From Lawsonibacter hominis (GTDB taxonomy: Bacteria; Bacillota; Clostridia; Oscillospirales; Oscillospiraceae), in assembly GCF_014287895.1 (NCBI RefSeq), contig NZ_JACOPP010000016.1, positions 3,621-67,620 of the forward strand: a stretch of DNA of 64,000 bases. Direction: 5' to 3'. Made by a program: the position numbers and the translations under genes. This document shows, piece after piece, positions 1-8,707 of the stretch (within the stretch, counting starts at the first letter, position 1; each line of letters begins with the position of its first letter). The notes under the pieces were generated by a model that saw nothing but the letters and a program-made list of their open reading frames with translations, was not told where the DNA came from and did no database searches.

Positions 1-125
1 AGAAAGGCCGACCAGGTGGATTTTCCGCCCTCGTTGGGCGCTTCGATCACGTTCAGCCCCGCCTGCAGGACCAATTCCTCCTGCTGCAGCCGGCCGAAGC
101 AGGCACGCATGGTATGGATGATCAT
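1..125 (-). CDS. SbcC/YhaN-like ATPase, N-terminus only (runs off the window)
   Basis: Only the first 41 or so residues are present. They begin MIIHTMRACFGRL and include a Walker A motif, APNEGGKST, as in AAA-type SMC/Rad50-like ATPases that pair with SbcD-like nucleases in DNA end processing. The ATG overlaps the stop of the nuclease gene (ATGA, 122-125), so the two are translationally coupled. The partner and the motif make the family clear; the exact subfamily cannot be told from so short a piece. Confidence 0.75.
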   Translation of the reverse strand, partial: MIIHTMRACFGRLQQEELVLQAGLNVIEAPNEGGKSTWSAF

Positions 126-1216
126 GGCACATCCTCCCCGTTCTCCAACGCCGCCAGACCGAAGCGGGCGGCCTGCTCCAGCCGGGCCCGGGCGCGGGCG
201 TCCGTCTCCTCCGCCAGACGCCGGCGCATCTGACGCAGGAAAAGGCCGGTCAGGCTGTCCTCGTCCGAGCGCGCCCACAGGTCCCGCCGGGGGCGGGTCT
301 CGTCCCGCAGGGACAGGGAGTAGAAGCGGGGCGCCGCCAGGGCCTCCAGGGCGGCCAGATCCAGGGCCGTCTCCCGCTCCCCGGTGAGGATCAGGCGGTA
401 GCAGTCGCGCTGCGTTCCCTCCGGCAGAGCGGACAGCAGCGCCGCCTCGGGGGACGGCGCTGCGCTCACGTCCACCGTCAGGATGCCGTAGCGCCGCAGC
501 GCCAGGGGTACGAATTCCGCGCAGACCTCCCCGCCGTCCACGCGCACCAGGAGCGCGCCCTTGTCTCCCAGCTCGTCAAAGCCGCGGCCCTCCGGGCAGC
601 CGGGATAGGCCCACCAGGTGCCGCCCGCCCGCTGCAGGCCCGAGCAGGCATGGACATGCCCCAGGGCCAGGTAGGTCAGCCCGCTGGAGGCGATATCCTC
701 GGTACGGATCGGGCCGTAACGGTCCCGGCCGTCTACGTCCCCGTGCAGGACCATCAGGTGGGTCCGCCCGTCCCGGGGAGCGGCAAAGCCCATCAGGGGG
801 GAACGGTCGGCCAGGGGCGTGGTGAAGGCGGCGCCGTGGACCACGCAGCCCAGTGCAGGCAGTTCCACGGATTCCACCTGCACGGTGGAAAAAATATGTA
901 CGTTTTCCGGCCAGCGCGTCCCGGCGTAGATGGAGCGGGGCGAGTAAAAGTCATGGTTGCCGGGGGCGATGAAGACCTGCGCCTCCATCCGCCCCAGGGC
1001 GGAGGAGAGGGCCTGAACGGTCTCGTGGTAAGTTTCGCCGGAGTCCAGCAGGTCGCCGGAGAGCAGTACCAGGTCCGCCTGCTGCGTCCGGGCCAGAGCG
1101 GCAAGGCGCTCCAGAAGCTCCCGCTGTTCGGCACGGCGCCGGCGTGCCTGCTCCGGCGCCAAAGACGCGAAGGGCGCGTCCAGATGCAGGTCCGCGGCGT
1201 GGAGAATGGTCAGCAT
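122..1216 (-). CDS. SbcD/YhaO-like metallophosphoesterase (DNA repair exonuclease)
   Basis: A 364-residue calcineurin-like phosphoesterase. It starts MLTILHAADLHLDAPF (D-x-H motif), then has LLSGDLLD (GDxxD) near residue 55, APGNHDFY (GNHD) near 85, MVLHGDVDG and LALGHVHA (GHxH) near 185. These are the metal ligands of Mre11/SbcD nucleases. It is the 5' gene of a coupled pair with the SbcC-like ATPase that follows, so a role in DNA double-strand end processing is likely. The C-terminal 130 residues are rich in Arg and Glu and match no motif I recognise. Confidence 0.85.
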   Translation of the reverse strand: MLTILHAADLHLDAPFASLAPEQARRRRAEQRELLERLAALARTQQADLVLLSGDLLDSGETYHETVQALSSALGRMEAQVFIAPGNHDFYSPRSIYAGTRWPENVHIFSTVQVESVELPALGCVVHGAAFTTPLADRSPLMGFAAPRDGRTHLMVLHGDVDGRDRYGPIRTEDIASSGLTYLALGHVHACSGLQRAGGTWWAYPGCPEGRGFDELGDKGALLVRVDGGEVCAEFVPLALRRYGILTVDVSAAPSPEAALLSALPEGTQRDCYRLILTGERETALDLAALEALAAPRFYSLSLRDETRPRRDLWARSDEDSLTGLFLRQMRRRLAEETDARARARLEQAARFGLAALENGEDVP

Positions 1217-1299
1217 ATCGATTCCTTTCCAGAATTGGTTTCGTCGATCCGCGCCCTGTGGGAACAGGGCGGACCGGTTTGTCCGGCGGAGGCGCCGGT

Positions 1300-2079
1300 T
1301 CAGCCGTGCAGGTCCAGGCGCTCCGCGCCGATACAGGTCCGGGTGTCGGTGTCGATGGAAAAAACCGCGCTTTCTAGCTTGCAGGGGCCGTCGGCGGGCT
1401 CGAAGCGCCGGGGCAGCCCCCCCAGGAAGCGGTTGATCGCCTGCTCGGGCCGGATGCCCAGCACGCTGTGGGACGGACCCGTCATGCCCAGATCGGTCAC
1501 AAAGCCAAGCCCCTTGGGCAGCACCTGGGCGTCGGCGGTGGGCACGTGGGTGTGGGTGCCCCAGAGCGCCTGGGCGCGCCCGTCCAGATACCAGGCCATA
1601 GCCCCCTTTTCGCTGGTGGCTTCGGCGTGAAAGTCTACCAGCACCACGTCGGCGCCCATGCCCTTCAGGGCCCGGTCGGCCGTGGTGAAGGGATTTTCAA
1701 AATTGCTGTCCATCTCGCACCGGCCGATCAGGTTGAGCACCCCGATGCGCAGCCCCTGCGGGCCGTCGTACACGCCCCAGCCGCGGCCGGGGACCCGGCT
1801 GGTATAGTTGGCCGGACGCAGGGTATAGCGGTCGTCCTCCAGAAAGTCCGCGATCTGGATGCGGTTCCAGGTGTGGTTGCCCAGGGTGACCACGTCCGCC
1901 CCCGCGTCGAAGATGGCCCGGGCCTGCCGGGGCAGGATGCCCACGCCGGAGGCGTTTTCGCCGTTGACGACCGTAAAGTGGATGTTTTTCAGCTTTTTCA
2001 GCGCCCGCAGGTGTTGGCCCAGATAGTCCAGACCGCCGTCGCCCACTACGTCGCCCACAGCCAGTACGTTCAGGATCAT
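1300..2079 (-). CDS. ymdB: YmdB-family metallophosphoesterase
   Basis: A 259-residue protein starting MILNVLAVGDVVGDGG, with VVNGENASGVGI, VVTLGNHTWN near residue 65, a central VDFHAEATSEK and GTHTHVPTADAQ near residue 175. This is the TIGR00282/YmdB family, which hydrolyses 2',3'-cyclic nucleotides and affects biofilm and motility choice in Bacillus. The length is normal for the family. It is transcribed in the same direction as the SbcCD-like pair, with an 83-bp gap, and may share its transcript. Confidence 0.9.
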   Translation of the reverse strand: MILNVLAVGDVVGDGGLDYLGQHLRALKKLKNIHFTVVNGENASGVGILPRQARAIFDAGADVVTLGNHTWNRIQIADFLEDDRYTLRPANYTSRVPGRGWGVYDGPQGLRIGVLNLIGRCEMDSNFENPFTTADRALKGMGADVVLVDFHAEATSEKGAMAWYLDGRAQALWGTHTHVPTADAQVLPKGLGFVTDLGMTGPSHSVLGIRPEQAINRFLGGLPRRFEPADGPCKLESAVFSIDTDTRTCIGAERLDLHG

Positions 2080-2307
2080 GGCGCGCCTCCTTTGCCTGCC
2101 TCAGCGGAACAGGGGCCTCCCGCCCGTACCCTGCCCGGAAAACCGTATGGCCGGTGTTCGCTGAGGAGATTCACAGGCTATTATTATATGTGATTTTTTG
2201 AAAAAGGGCAATCGTATATCTTCCAATTCCCAAGATGGAATCGTTGGGGCCCAACCAGGCTGCGTTTGCAGAGCGGGCGGCGCGCCCGCTCGCTGCGGGA
2301 AGGCCTG

Positions 2308-2345
2308 AAATACGGGGGGAGGGCAAAAACCCTCCCCCCGTATTT
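2308..2345 (-). terminator. Terminator hairpin after the SASP gene
   Basis: Perfect arms at 2308-2323 and 2330-2345 (core TACGGGGGGAGGG) around a short A/C loop. The stem begins 24 bp beyond the SASP stop and serves that gene on the minus strand. It has A/T runs on both sides and may work both ways. Confidence 0.75.
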
Positions 2346-2368
2346 TTACACTGCTTTTGGGGCAGCTT

Positions 2369-2484
2369 TTACTTCATGCCGTTCTCGTAGGCCTCGATCA
2401 TCTTCTTGACCATCTGGCCGCCGACAGAACCGGCCTCGCGGCTGGTCAGGTCGCCGTTATAGCCCTGCTTCAGGTTGACGCCCA
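2369..2484 (-). pseudogene. Alpha/beta-type SASP gene, 3' part, cut off by element 1
   Basis: Read on the minus strand from 2482, the sequence encodes 37 residues including GDLTSREAGSVGGQMVKK and ending YENGMK. This is the conserved C-terminal half of alpha/beta-type small acid-soluble spore proteins, which coat and protect DNA in the dormant spore. There is no start codon: upstream of 2484 the frame enters element 1. Joined at the shared TG (2483-2484 with 25006-25007) to the 5' part at 25006-25095, it gives an uninterrupted 67-residue SASP whose junction reads QDLGVNLK, as in intact family members. Confidence 0.9.
2483..2484. other. Element 1 attachment site, SASP 3' side (core CA/TG)
   Basis: Joining here (plus-strand CA, minus-strand TG) to 25006-25007 restores the SASP frame and the family consensus. 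A two-base core is what large serine recombinases use for strand exchange. Flanks: gacgcc-CA-cttccc here, gtacacg-CA-ggtcctg at the other end. Confidence 0.7.
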
Positions 2485-2556
2485 CTTCCCTTGGTGTTCC
2501 TTCTCCATCTCAAAGGGGTTTGAGGCCAAATTTCTTGTCTCAGTTCGACAAAAACA

Positions 2557-4269
2557 TCACGCCGAATTTGGCTCATTGTCCAAATTTTCGCTCTGTTTTA
2601 AGATGGAGACATCAACGGGCAGAGCCCGAATTGTGTCCGTCTGCATCTCTCCGATGAACTTGTAAAAGATGCGGATGCTCTGCCGATAGGGCTGATTGCG
2701 ATGGGTGGCCTTCACGGTGCCGTCGGGATATTCCTTGGGCCCAACTTCGATCTTCTCCACAAAGGTCAGCAGAATGTCCCGGTTCAGCTCTGAAATCTGG
2801 GTGTACTCCCTGGCCAGGGCGAAAAAGCGGCGGTAGTTTTCCTCTACCTCGTGGGCGGGGCTGACCGCGCTCAGCTCGGCCAACGTCGCCTTCAGCCCGG
2901 CGGACTCCTTCTCCAAGTCGGCCATCATCCGCCGGAGCCGGTCGTCGTCCAGGCGGCCCTCGGCGTTGTCCAAATAGAGCTTGCCCACCATCTTGTCGAT
3001 GGTCAATAGCCGGGCCTCCGCCTGCTCCCGCTGGAGTTTCTTCGCCTTGAGGACTTCCTCACTGCCAAAGCGCTTGAGGGCCTCTTTTACCATCCGTTCC
3101 ATCTGGTCGTCTGTCATGGACAGAAGGTGGTTCAGATCCTGCCGCACCACCTCCAACAGGTCGGCGTACCGCACCCGAACCCCGGTGCAGGGCTCGGCAA
3201 TATCCTGCCGCTGGTGGGTGCAGGAGAGATACCAGTACTTTTCCCGCTCCCCCTTGTAGACCGTGCCGCAGGAGCAAAGGGAATAGCCGCACTTGGCGCA
3301 GACGGCGATGCCGGAGAAGATGCTCTTTCGCACCTGGTCGTAGGCCCGGTAATCCCGGCTGCCCCGGCCCAGATTCTGCTGGGCCCGCTCATAGAGCTGC
3401 TGCGTGACCAGAGGCGGGTGGGTGTTCTCCGTCACCGCCCAGTCGTCCCGGGGGACCGGGACTTTTTTCTTCGACTTCACGCTGACCTTTTTGCTTTTGC
3501 CCAACAGGGTGTGGCCCAGATAGACCGGGTTTTTCAGGATCCGCTTCACCGTGGTGTAGTTCCACACATCGCTGGCCCGGGCGGCGCCCTCCCGACTGAA
3601 CTCGTCCCGATACAGCACCCGGTACTTCAGCGGCGGGATGATCCCGTCGGCGTTCAGGTCCAAAGCGATCTTCCGGGAGGAGTCCCCCTTGGCCGCCCGC
3701 TCAAAGATGCGCTGTACCACCGGGGCGGTCTGCTCATCGGGGGCCAGCCGGTACTTGTCCTCCCGGTCCTTACGGTAGCCGTAGGGCGGGCAGGCACAGT
3801 ACTGGCCACTCTCCCGCTTGCTGCGGAGCACATCCTTCACCTTCCGGGAACCGTCCCGCAGGTAGACCTCGTTCATGGCGAACAGGAAGGGGGCCATAAT
3901 GTTCTCCCGCTCAGTGTCGAAGTTGTCCCCAATGGCAATATAGTGGATGCCGTGCTCCGGGAAGAATTGCTCGGCGTAGTAGCTGGCCTCCCGCATATCG
4001 CGGCCCAGTCGGGAGAGGTCCTTGGTGATGACGGTGTTGGCCTTGCCTTGGGAGAGCTGACGCATCATCTCCTGAAACGCCGGCCGGTCAAAGTTGCCGC
4101 CGGAGTAGCCGTCGTCCACAAACTCCCGCACCAGGGTGATGCCGTTCTGCTTGCAGTAGTTCTGCACAATCATGCGCTGATTGGTGATACTGGAGGACTC
4201 GCCGCCCTGGGCCTCCTCGTTGGACAGCCGCAGATAGGCGAACCCCAGCGTCAATTTGTCGGTTCTCAT
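2557..4269 (-). CDS. Large serine recombinase, TnpX/TndX type
   Basis: 570 residues. The N-terminal resolvase domain has the catalytic serine in FAYLRLSNEE (about residue 16), with TKDLSRLGRD near 90. Then come a recombinase domain, a zinc ribbon (CAKCGYSLCSC with a later Cys pair) near 325-355 and a coiled-coil segment. This architecture cuts attachment sites without host factors, integrating and excising circular elements, as in Tn4451 and Tn5397. The gene ends 72 bp from the attachment core at 2483-2484, which marks it as this element's integrase. It is in the same direction as the split SASP gene, but at the 3' end of that gene. Confidence 0.93.
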   Translation of the reverse strand: MRTDKLTLGFAYLRLSNEEAQGGESSSITNQRMIVQNYCKQNGITLVREFVDDGYSGGNFDRPAFQEMMRQLSQGKANTVITKDLSRLGRDMREASYYAEQFFPEHGIHYIAIGDNFDTERENIMAPFLFAMNEVYLRDGSRKVKDVLRSKRESGQYCACPPYGYRKDREDKYRLAPDEQTAPVVQRIFERAAKGDSSRKIALDLNADGIIPPLKYRVLYRDEFSREGAARASDVWNYTTVKRILKNPVYLGHTLLGKSKKVSVKSKKKVPVPRDDWAVTENTHPPLVTQQLYERAQQNLGRGSRDYRAYDQVRKSIFSGIAVCAKCGYSLCSCGTVYKGEREKYWYLSCTHQRQDIAEPCTGVRVRYADLLEVVRQDLNHLLSMTDDQMERMVKEALKRFGSEEVLKAKKLQREQAEARLLTIDKMVGKLYLDNAEGRLDDDRLRRMMADLEKESAGLKATLAELSAVSPAHEVEENYRRFFALAREYTQISELNRDILLTFVEKIEVGPKEYPDGTVKATHRNQPYRQSIRIFYKFIGEMQTDTIRALPVDVSILKQSENLDNEPNSA

Positions 4270-4305
4270 CCTCGCCTCCTTACGACGAACCGACCCACAA
4301 GGCCA

Positions 4306-4461
4306 TTATATGACCTTGGGGTGCCCTTCGTCAAAGGGAGGATTTTCCGCCAGTCGCTTGGCCAGACGCTCCGCCACCAGTTCTGAGGCTGGGCGGGTTC
4401 CGGTGTAGACCCGGCTGATCTGATAGGTGACCTGTCCCAGTGTGATCTCTTGCTGTTCCAT
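4306..4461 (-). CDS. tnpW: TnpW-family small transposon protein
   Basis: 51 residues beginning MEQQEITLGQVTYQISRVY, with a charged helix LVAERLAKRL. The sequence resembles the TnpW family found beside TnpX-type recombinases in Clostridia; its function is unknown. I chose the ATG at 4461 because GGAGG lies 7 bp upstream; an in-frame ATG 60 bp earlier would add an uncharacteristic extension that overlaps the tyrosine recombinase. It lies 36 bp upstream of the serine recombinase and is probably on the same transcript. Confidence 0.75.
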   Translation of the reverse strand: MEQQEITLGQVTYQISRVYTGTRPASELVAERLAKRLAENPPFDEGHPKVI

Positions 4462-4510
4462 ACATTCGCCTCCGGGCGTAGTTTGACCCGGACGCTTATG
4501 ATTCATTCCG

Positions 4511-5431
4511 TTATTTCCCATGGCGCTCTCCTTTGGGCAGAGAGGCCAAGTAGATATTGCTCACATCGGCCCGCTCGTGGCCCAGCAGCCGGGACACGGC
4601 GAAGTGGGCGTCCAGGGCGCTCCTGCCACTACCAGTCAGTTCCCGGTACTTCTCCGCCGCGTAGGTATGTCGCAGCCCGTGGAAGGTCAAGGGCCGGTCG
4701 GAGCCCGCGTCCCGCACCTCATCCCGGTGTTTCATGATGAAGAGCTGCAACAGGTTGATGGCCCGATCCGTGTGCATATCGTCGGGCACCAGAAGTTTCT
4801 GGCCCCGGGGAGTGCGGTCCAGCTGTTTCCGCATGGCAACGGCGATCTGCTCGTTGATGGGAACAATACGGACCTTGCCACCCTTGCCCTTGATGGTGAT
4901 GGCATTTTCTCGGAGGGCCCGCTCCGCCGTGGCAGTGTCGATGCGGAAACACTCGTGAATGCGCAGACCGGCGTACCGGCCCAGATAGAGGGCCAGGATG
5001 AAGTCATAGCGGTCCTCGGCCAGCGCCTTGCCCAGCATTTTGTTGAACTCGATGTTGCTCCAGGTGCGGTCCACGCCGCCGAAACAGCGCCGCTCCAGTT
5101 CCACGGCCAGCTCGTCATTGGTGGGCAGCTGATACTTGGGCCGACTCATTTTGTCGTGGAAGAACCGGATGGCGGCCAGGTCGGTCTTGATGGTGGAGGC
5201 GGACTTGCCGCTCTCCTGCATCCAGAGGGCGTAGCTGGTCAGGTGCTTGCCGCTGATGTTCTCCAGCTTTTGCAGATGATACTCGTCCGCCAGATAGGCG
5301 CAGAACCGCTTGAACGCCTCGTAGTAGCGTTCCTTGGTGCGGAAACTGCCCTGGCGGTTGTGGCGGGCCAGCTTGTCCAGTTGACTCACCAGAGTCAGGT
5401 AGAGGCCTAAGTTTTGGATTGATTTTGCCAT
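4511..5431 (-). CDS. Tyrosine recombinase (phage-integrase family)
   Basis: 306 residues with an N-terminal SAM-like core-binding domain (about 10-110) and a C-terminal catalytic domain. The catalytic residues are visible: Arg in GLRIHE (about 178), HGLRHTYA (about 248, His-x-x-Arg), LLGHE (about 287) and the nucleophile Tyr in SNIYLAS. It therefore looks active. Having both a tyrosine and a serine recombinase is unusual in one small element. It may be a second integration or resolution system, or a relic of another element. It is the first gene of a minus-strand run with tnpW and the serine recombinase. Confidence 0.9.
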   Translation of the reverse strand: MAKSIQNLGLYLTLVSQLDKLARHNRQGSFRTKERYYEAFKRFCAYLADEYHLQKLENISGKHLTSYALWMQESGKSASTIKTDLAAIRFFHDKMSRPKYQLPTNDELAVELERRCFGGVDRTWSNIEFNKMLGKALAEDRYDFILALYLGRYAGLRIHECFRIDTATAERALRENAITIKGKGGKVRIVPINEQIAVAMRKQLDRTPRGQKLLVPDDMHTDRAINLLQLFIMKHRDEVRDAGSDRPLTFHGLRHTYAAEKYRELTGSGRSALDAHFAVSRLLGHERADVSNIYLASLPKGERHGK

Positions 5432-5923
5432 ATATGAAAAGCTCTCCTTTTTACCATATTTATCATAGGTCGTTCAGATGGGCGCAGTCCACCCCTTGGC
5501 AAGTCCGTCTGTTTCCGCCGGATTTCCAGAGAAAACTCCAGGGGATCGGCGGCTTGACGCAGCCGAAATCCCTTGGAACAGAGGCGCTTTGGTGCATAGA
5601 GCGATCTGCCGGCAAACGTCTGTCTCTCTTCCATTTTGAGCCAGGTCAGTACGGACGCAGTATGGGGATGGTCCCTGTTGTCGGTGCGTATTGCTCCGAC
5701 GACGACTGCCGACACGGCCGCTGAACTCGGCTGCGGGGGATGGCAAACACCATGGCCCGCGTGTGTCGTGTGATCCCTTCGGCCGGGATCAGGAGTGTGC
5801 GTCCTCCGTGCTGCCGAACCGGCGCAACGCCGGAGCAGGGAGGGGTAAGCCTGCTGCCACAGGCCCCGAGGTGTTACATCCCAAATCCCTCCGCACACCT
5901 CGACGCGGAGGAGGGTATCGGTC

Positions 5924-6085
5924 ATGATTCGTCTGGAATTCCTTTATCGCCTCACCTCAGACTGGCAGGATCTGGGGCGGCCCTCAACAGGGCAATGGGA
6001 CATGGACGCAAAAAGAGGGTACGAAAAGTTCCTTCTATGCCCGATAGACTCAAGCAGTAAACTTTTCGCACCCTCAAACAGGTGA
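5924..6085 (+). CDS. Possible small protein, 53 residues, unknown
   Basis: Starts MIRLEFLYRLTSDWQDL and ends FAPSNR. A GGAGGAGG ribosome site lies 8-9 bp upstream of the ATG, which is the main reason to list it. I recognise no family. Its 3' third lies inside the inverted repeat at 6015-6075, so part of the coding sequence would fold strongly in RNA. It could instead be chance. Confidence 0.3.
   Translation: MIRLEFLYRLTSDWQDLGRPSTGQWDMDAKRGYEKFLLCPIDSSSKLFAPSNR
6015..6075. repeat. Long inverted repeat
   Basis: Arms 6015-6030 (GAGGGTACGAAAAGTT) and 6060-6075 pair over 16 bp with one G-T/A-C difference; the loop is 29 nt. There is no T-run after it, so it is not a typical terminator. It may be the end of a lost small element. 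Confidence 0.55.
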
Positions 6086-6499
6086 CTATATTCTTTCTTG
6101 TGGCTGTCCGAAGAAACAAATCCTTTCTTCGGCGCAACGCCGTATCGCCAAAATGAAAGCAGCCGATGGGCATAGTACGACCACGGCTGAAACGTACAAA
6201 CTTAACAACGTGTGCAATGCAGGTTTTCCCTGCTCACAGGCAAATGCCAGCCCCCGCATTTCAGCGGAGTACGCACAAAAATCAATCACAATTTCTACAT
6301 ACCACAAAATACCGGGTTTGTCAAGCAAAAAATACTATATGTTGTGTTTTGGCGTTTCAATTCTATATATGGTCTAATACTCCGACACTAACACTGTGTT
6401 AAAACAACCCGAACAGTTTTTTGAAATTTGGCTGAATAGAGTTGTAAAATTTATCTGAATAGAATATAATAATTTCACTGAATTCTTGAGGTGAATGCC

Positions 6500-7777
6500 A
6501 TGGACAAGCGAAACTACAAGCCCCGCATCATTGACCGGCAGGTGGAGGAATACCTGTCCGCCTTTGGCGCCGTCTGCATCGAGGGGCCGAAATGGTGCGG
6601 CAAGACCTGGACCTCCTCCTACCACAGCAAGAGCGAGATCTACATCGGCGACCCCGCCGGCAACTTCCAGAACCGCCAATTGGCAGAGCTGTCCCCCGCT
6701 CTGGTACTGGATGGGGAGACGCCCCGCCTTATCGACGAGTGGCAGGAGGTGCCGCCCCTCTGGGATGCGGTGCGCTACAAGGTGGATCAAAGCGCCCAGA
6801 AGGGGCAGTTTATCCTTACCGGCTCCGCAACGCCAAACCATAAGGGCATCCTCCACAGCGGCGCGGGGCGCATCGCCCGTCTGCGGATGCGCCCCATGTC
6901 CCTGTGGGAGTCCGGTGACTCCAGCGGCAAGGTCTCGCTGGAGCAGTTGTGCCATGGGACATTGACGCCTGCCATAACTGGCGAGGTGGACTTGAAGAAA
7001 CTGATCGAACTGATTATCCGGGGCGGATGGCCGGGGAGCCTGGGCCTGCCGCTGGAGCAGGCAGCGCTGCTCCCGGCTCAATACCTGGACGCCGTCATTG
7101 ACGATGACGTGTATCGGATCGACGGAGTAAGGCGGGACACCCAGAAGATGCGTCTGCTGCTGCGCTCCCTGGCCCGGAACGAGAGCACCACTGTCACCAA
7201 TAAAACGCTGATGAAGGACATCAAGGCGGTGGACGACGAGGACATCGACGCCAACACCGTGGCGGCCTACCTGGACATCTTCAAGCGGCTGTTTATTACG
7301 GACAACCAGCCGCCCTTCTCCTCCGGCATCCGCTCCTCTGTACGGGTGAAACAGGCGGAGAAACGGCACTTTGCCGACCCCTCTCTGGCCTGCGCCCTAC
7401 TGAAGGCCACGCCTGCCGGGCTACTGGGGGATTTGGAGACCCTTGGCTTTCTCTTTGAGGCCTTGTGTGAGCGGGACCTGCGAATTTATGCCGAGTCCTT
7501 TGGAGCACATCTCTATCACTATCAGGATTACAAAAATCAAGAGATCGACGCGGTAATCGAACTGCCCGACAGCCAGTGGTGCGCCTTTGAGATCAAGCTG
7601 GGGGCCAACCAGATCGACGCTGCGGCGGGGAACTTGCTGGAGATCAAAAAGCAGATCGAGGCGGACCTCAAGGGCAAGCCCCCCGCCGTGCTGTGCGTCC
7701 TGTGCGGTATGGCAAATGCGGCATATCAGAGACCGGATGGGGTGTTCGTGGTGCCGGTGACGGCGCTAATGGCATAA
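6500..7777 (+). CDS. AAA_14/DUF4143 ATPase
   Basis: 425 residues. The N-terminal AAA domain has a Walker A-like GPKWCGKTW (about 29-37) and a Walker B region RLIDEWQEV near 80. The C-terminal DUF4143 domain runs from about 205, ending with a nuclease-like segment IDAVIELPDSQWCAFEIK (E...ExK). Proteins of this kind are common in mobile islands; their role is unproven, with defence or DNA processing suggested by the nuclease-like tail. I prefer the ATG at 6500 over GTG 6491 because AGGTG lies 7 bp before it. It stands alone and ends just before IS200 debris. Confidence 0.85.
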   Translation: MDKRNYKPRIIDRQVEEYLSAFGAVCIEGPKWCGKTWTSSYHSKSEIYIGDPAGNFQNRQLAELSPALVLDGETPRLIDEWQEVPPLWDAVRYKVDQSAQKGQFILTGSATPNHKGILHSGAGRIARLRMRPMSLWESGDSSGKVSLEQLCHGTLTPAITGEVDLKKLIELIIRGGWPGSLGLPLEQAALLPAQYLDAVIDDDVYRIDGVRRDTQKMRLLLRSLARNESTTVTNKTLMKDIKAVDDEDIDANTVAAYLDIFKRLFITDNQPPFSSGIRSSVRVKQAEKRHFADPSLACALLKATPAGLLGDLETLGFLFEALCERDLRIYAESFGAHLYHYQDYKNQEIDAVIELPDSQWCAFEIKLGANQIDAAAGNLLEIKKQIEADLKGKPPAVLCVLCGMANAAYQRPDGVFVVPVTALMA

Positions 7778-7779
7778 AG

Positions 7780-8187
7780 CTGTTCAAAACTTATCTTAGC
7801 CTCTTTGTCTCCCAAGGAGACAAGATCATAGAAGCGGAAGCGTGCCCCAGCCACATCCATCTGTTTGTAGAGATACCACCGGAAATGTTAGTATTACACT
7901 TTATGTGTATCTGAAAGAGAAGAGCAATACCATGCTGTATGAGCAATTCAGCAAGTTAAAATGCAAGTGACGGAACTGAGAATTTTGGTGAAGAGGGTTC
8001 CATGTGAATGGGTAGGGAAAAACGAAAGCCGAATTGCAGAGTAACTCTCCAATATTTTATTATGTAGATACAGTGGGACGAAACAAGAAAGCAATTAAGC
8101 GTACATAGCTAACCAACTGCAAGAAAACCAGATAGCGGATCAAGTGAGCCTAGAGGAACTCACTGACCCGTTTATGGGTAGTAAGTA
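7780..8187 (+). pseudogene. IS200/IS605 TnpA transposase remnant
   Basis: The first frame encodes GDKIIEAEACPSHIHLFVEI, holding the HUH motif (His-Ile-His) of Y1 transposases. A +1 shift then gives YLKEKSNTMLYEQFSKLK, followed by in-frame stops. Next comes YYVDTVGRNKKAIK, where the catalytic Tyr region should be, then another shift to YIANQLQENQIADQVSLEE and the normal end FMGSK. At least two frameshifts and several stops make it inactive. The start of the gene is missing. Confidence 0.88.
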
Positions 8188-8204
8188 AAAATAAGGCAAT
8201 TACA

Positions 8205-8302
8205 CAAGCCCCTTAAGGGACATCCCGAAAAAGTAATGCACTCGGCAAACCGTTTCGGGCCCCTCAAGGGGCTTTGTCTGTAGTAAGCCCTCTAGGGCTT
8301 AT
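8205..8302. repeat. IS200-like end hairpins
   Basis: Three short palindromes follow the dead transposase: CCCTTAAGGG (8210-8219), GCCCC-TCAA-GGGGC (8259-8272) and AGCCC-TCTA-GGGCT (8286-8299). Subterminal hairpins of this sort are what IS200/IS605 transposases recognise, so this is probably the element's end plus related repeats. Confidence 0.5.
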
Positions 8303-8347
8303 TTGAGCCACTGACACAGCCGGTAGTTTTACCTTGGGCAACGCTGC

Positions 8348-8692
8348 TTACTCGTCCTTGTCCGGCACATCTCCAGAGGGGCCATAGCGCAGATCCGCCG
8401 CAGATCTGACCATCTCCTCCCACGAGGAGAATTGGGTGCTCTCCCGCACAATGGCATCCAAGCGTTCCCGCGCATAAATCAGCACATCCGACTCCCAGTT
8501 CACCACCACCGCGCTGGAGTAGCGGAAGGACTCAAAATTCTCGAAGTTGGTATATTTCGCCATAAAGCGGTCCGTAAAAATCTCCTCCAAAAGGCCACGC
8601 ATCTCCGGGGAACTGGGCACCACGTCAAACCCCTGCACGGAGCCGGACGCGGCGCACTGCCCACACGGCTCATGTCCGTCCACGCCGTTCAC
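8348..8692 (-). CDS. Hypothetical 114-residue protein, downstream partner of the DUF362 gene
   Basis: I do not recognise the family. It starts at GTG 8692, 15 bp after the DUF362 stop, with GGAGAGGGG upstream, so it is probably co-transcribed. A Cys pair (EPCGQCAAS) near the N-terminus could bind metal. The rest is acidic and helical, with YTNFENFESF and a repeated theme STQFSSWEEM. No signal peptide or membrane segment is seen. Confidence 0.6.
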   Translation of the reverse strand: MNGVDGHEPCGQCAASGSVQGFDVVPSSPEMRGLLEEIFTDRFMAKYTNFENFESFRYSSAVVVNWESDVLIYARERLDAIVRESTQFSSWEEMVRSAADLRYGPSGDVPDKDE

Positions 8693-8707
8693 GCTCCCCT
8701 CTCCGTT

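Larger units (their letters stand above)
5432..6499. other. About 1-kb spacer inside element 1
   Basis: No gene of confident identity. It contains one possible 53-codon gene (5924-6085), a strong inverted repeat (6015-6075) and two copies of the hairpin motif CGGCGCAACGCCG (near 5819 and 6131). It becomes AT-rich toward 6480, which is probably the promoter region of the DUF4143 ATPase. Confidence 0.5.

Noticed and set aside
2477..2482. ACGC shared by the two SASP junctions as the crossover site
   Set aside because: Joining there loses two bases and breaks the SASP frame; the CA/TG core restores both frame and consensus.
5407..5925. A 172-codon open frame on the minus strand upstream of the tyrosine recombinase
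   Set aside because: It overlaps the recombinase start, has low-complexity Arg/Pro-rich translation, and shows no family or ribosome site that I can recognise.
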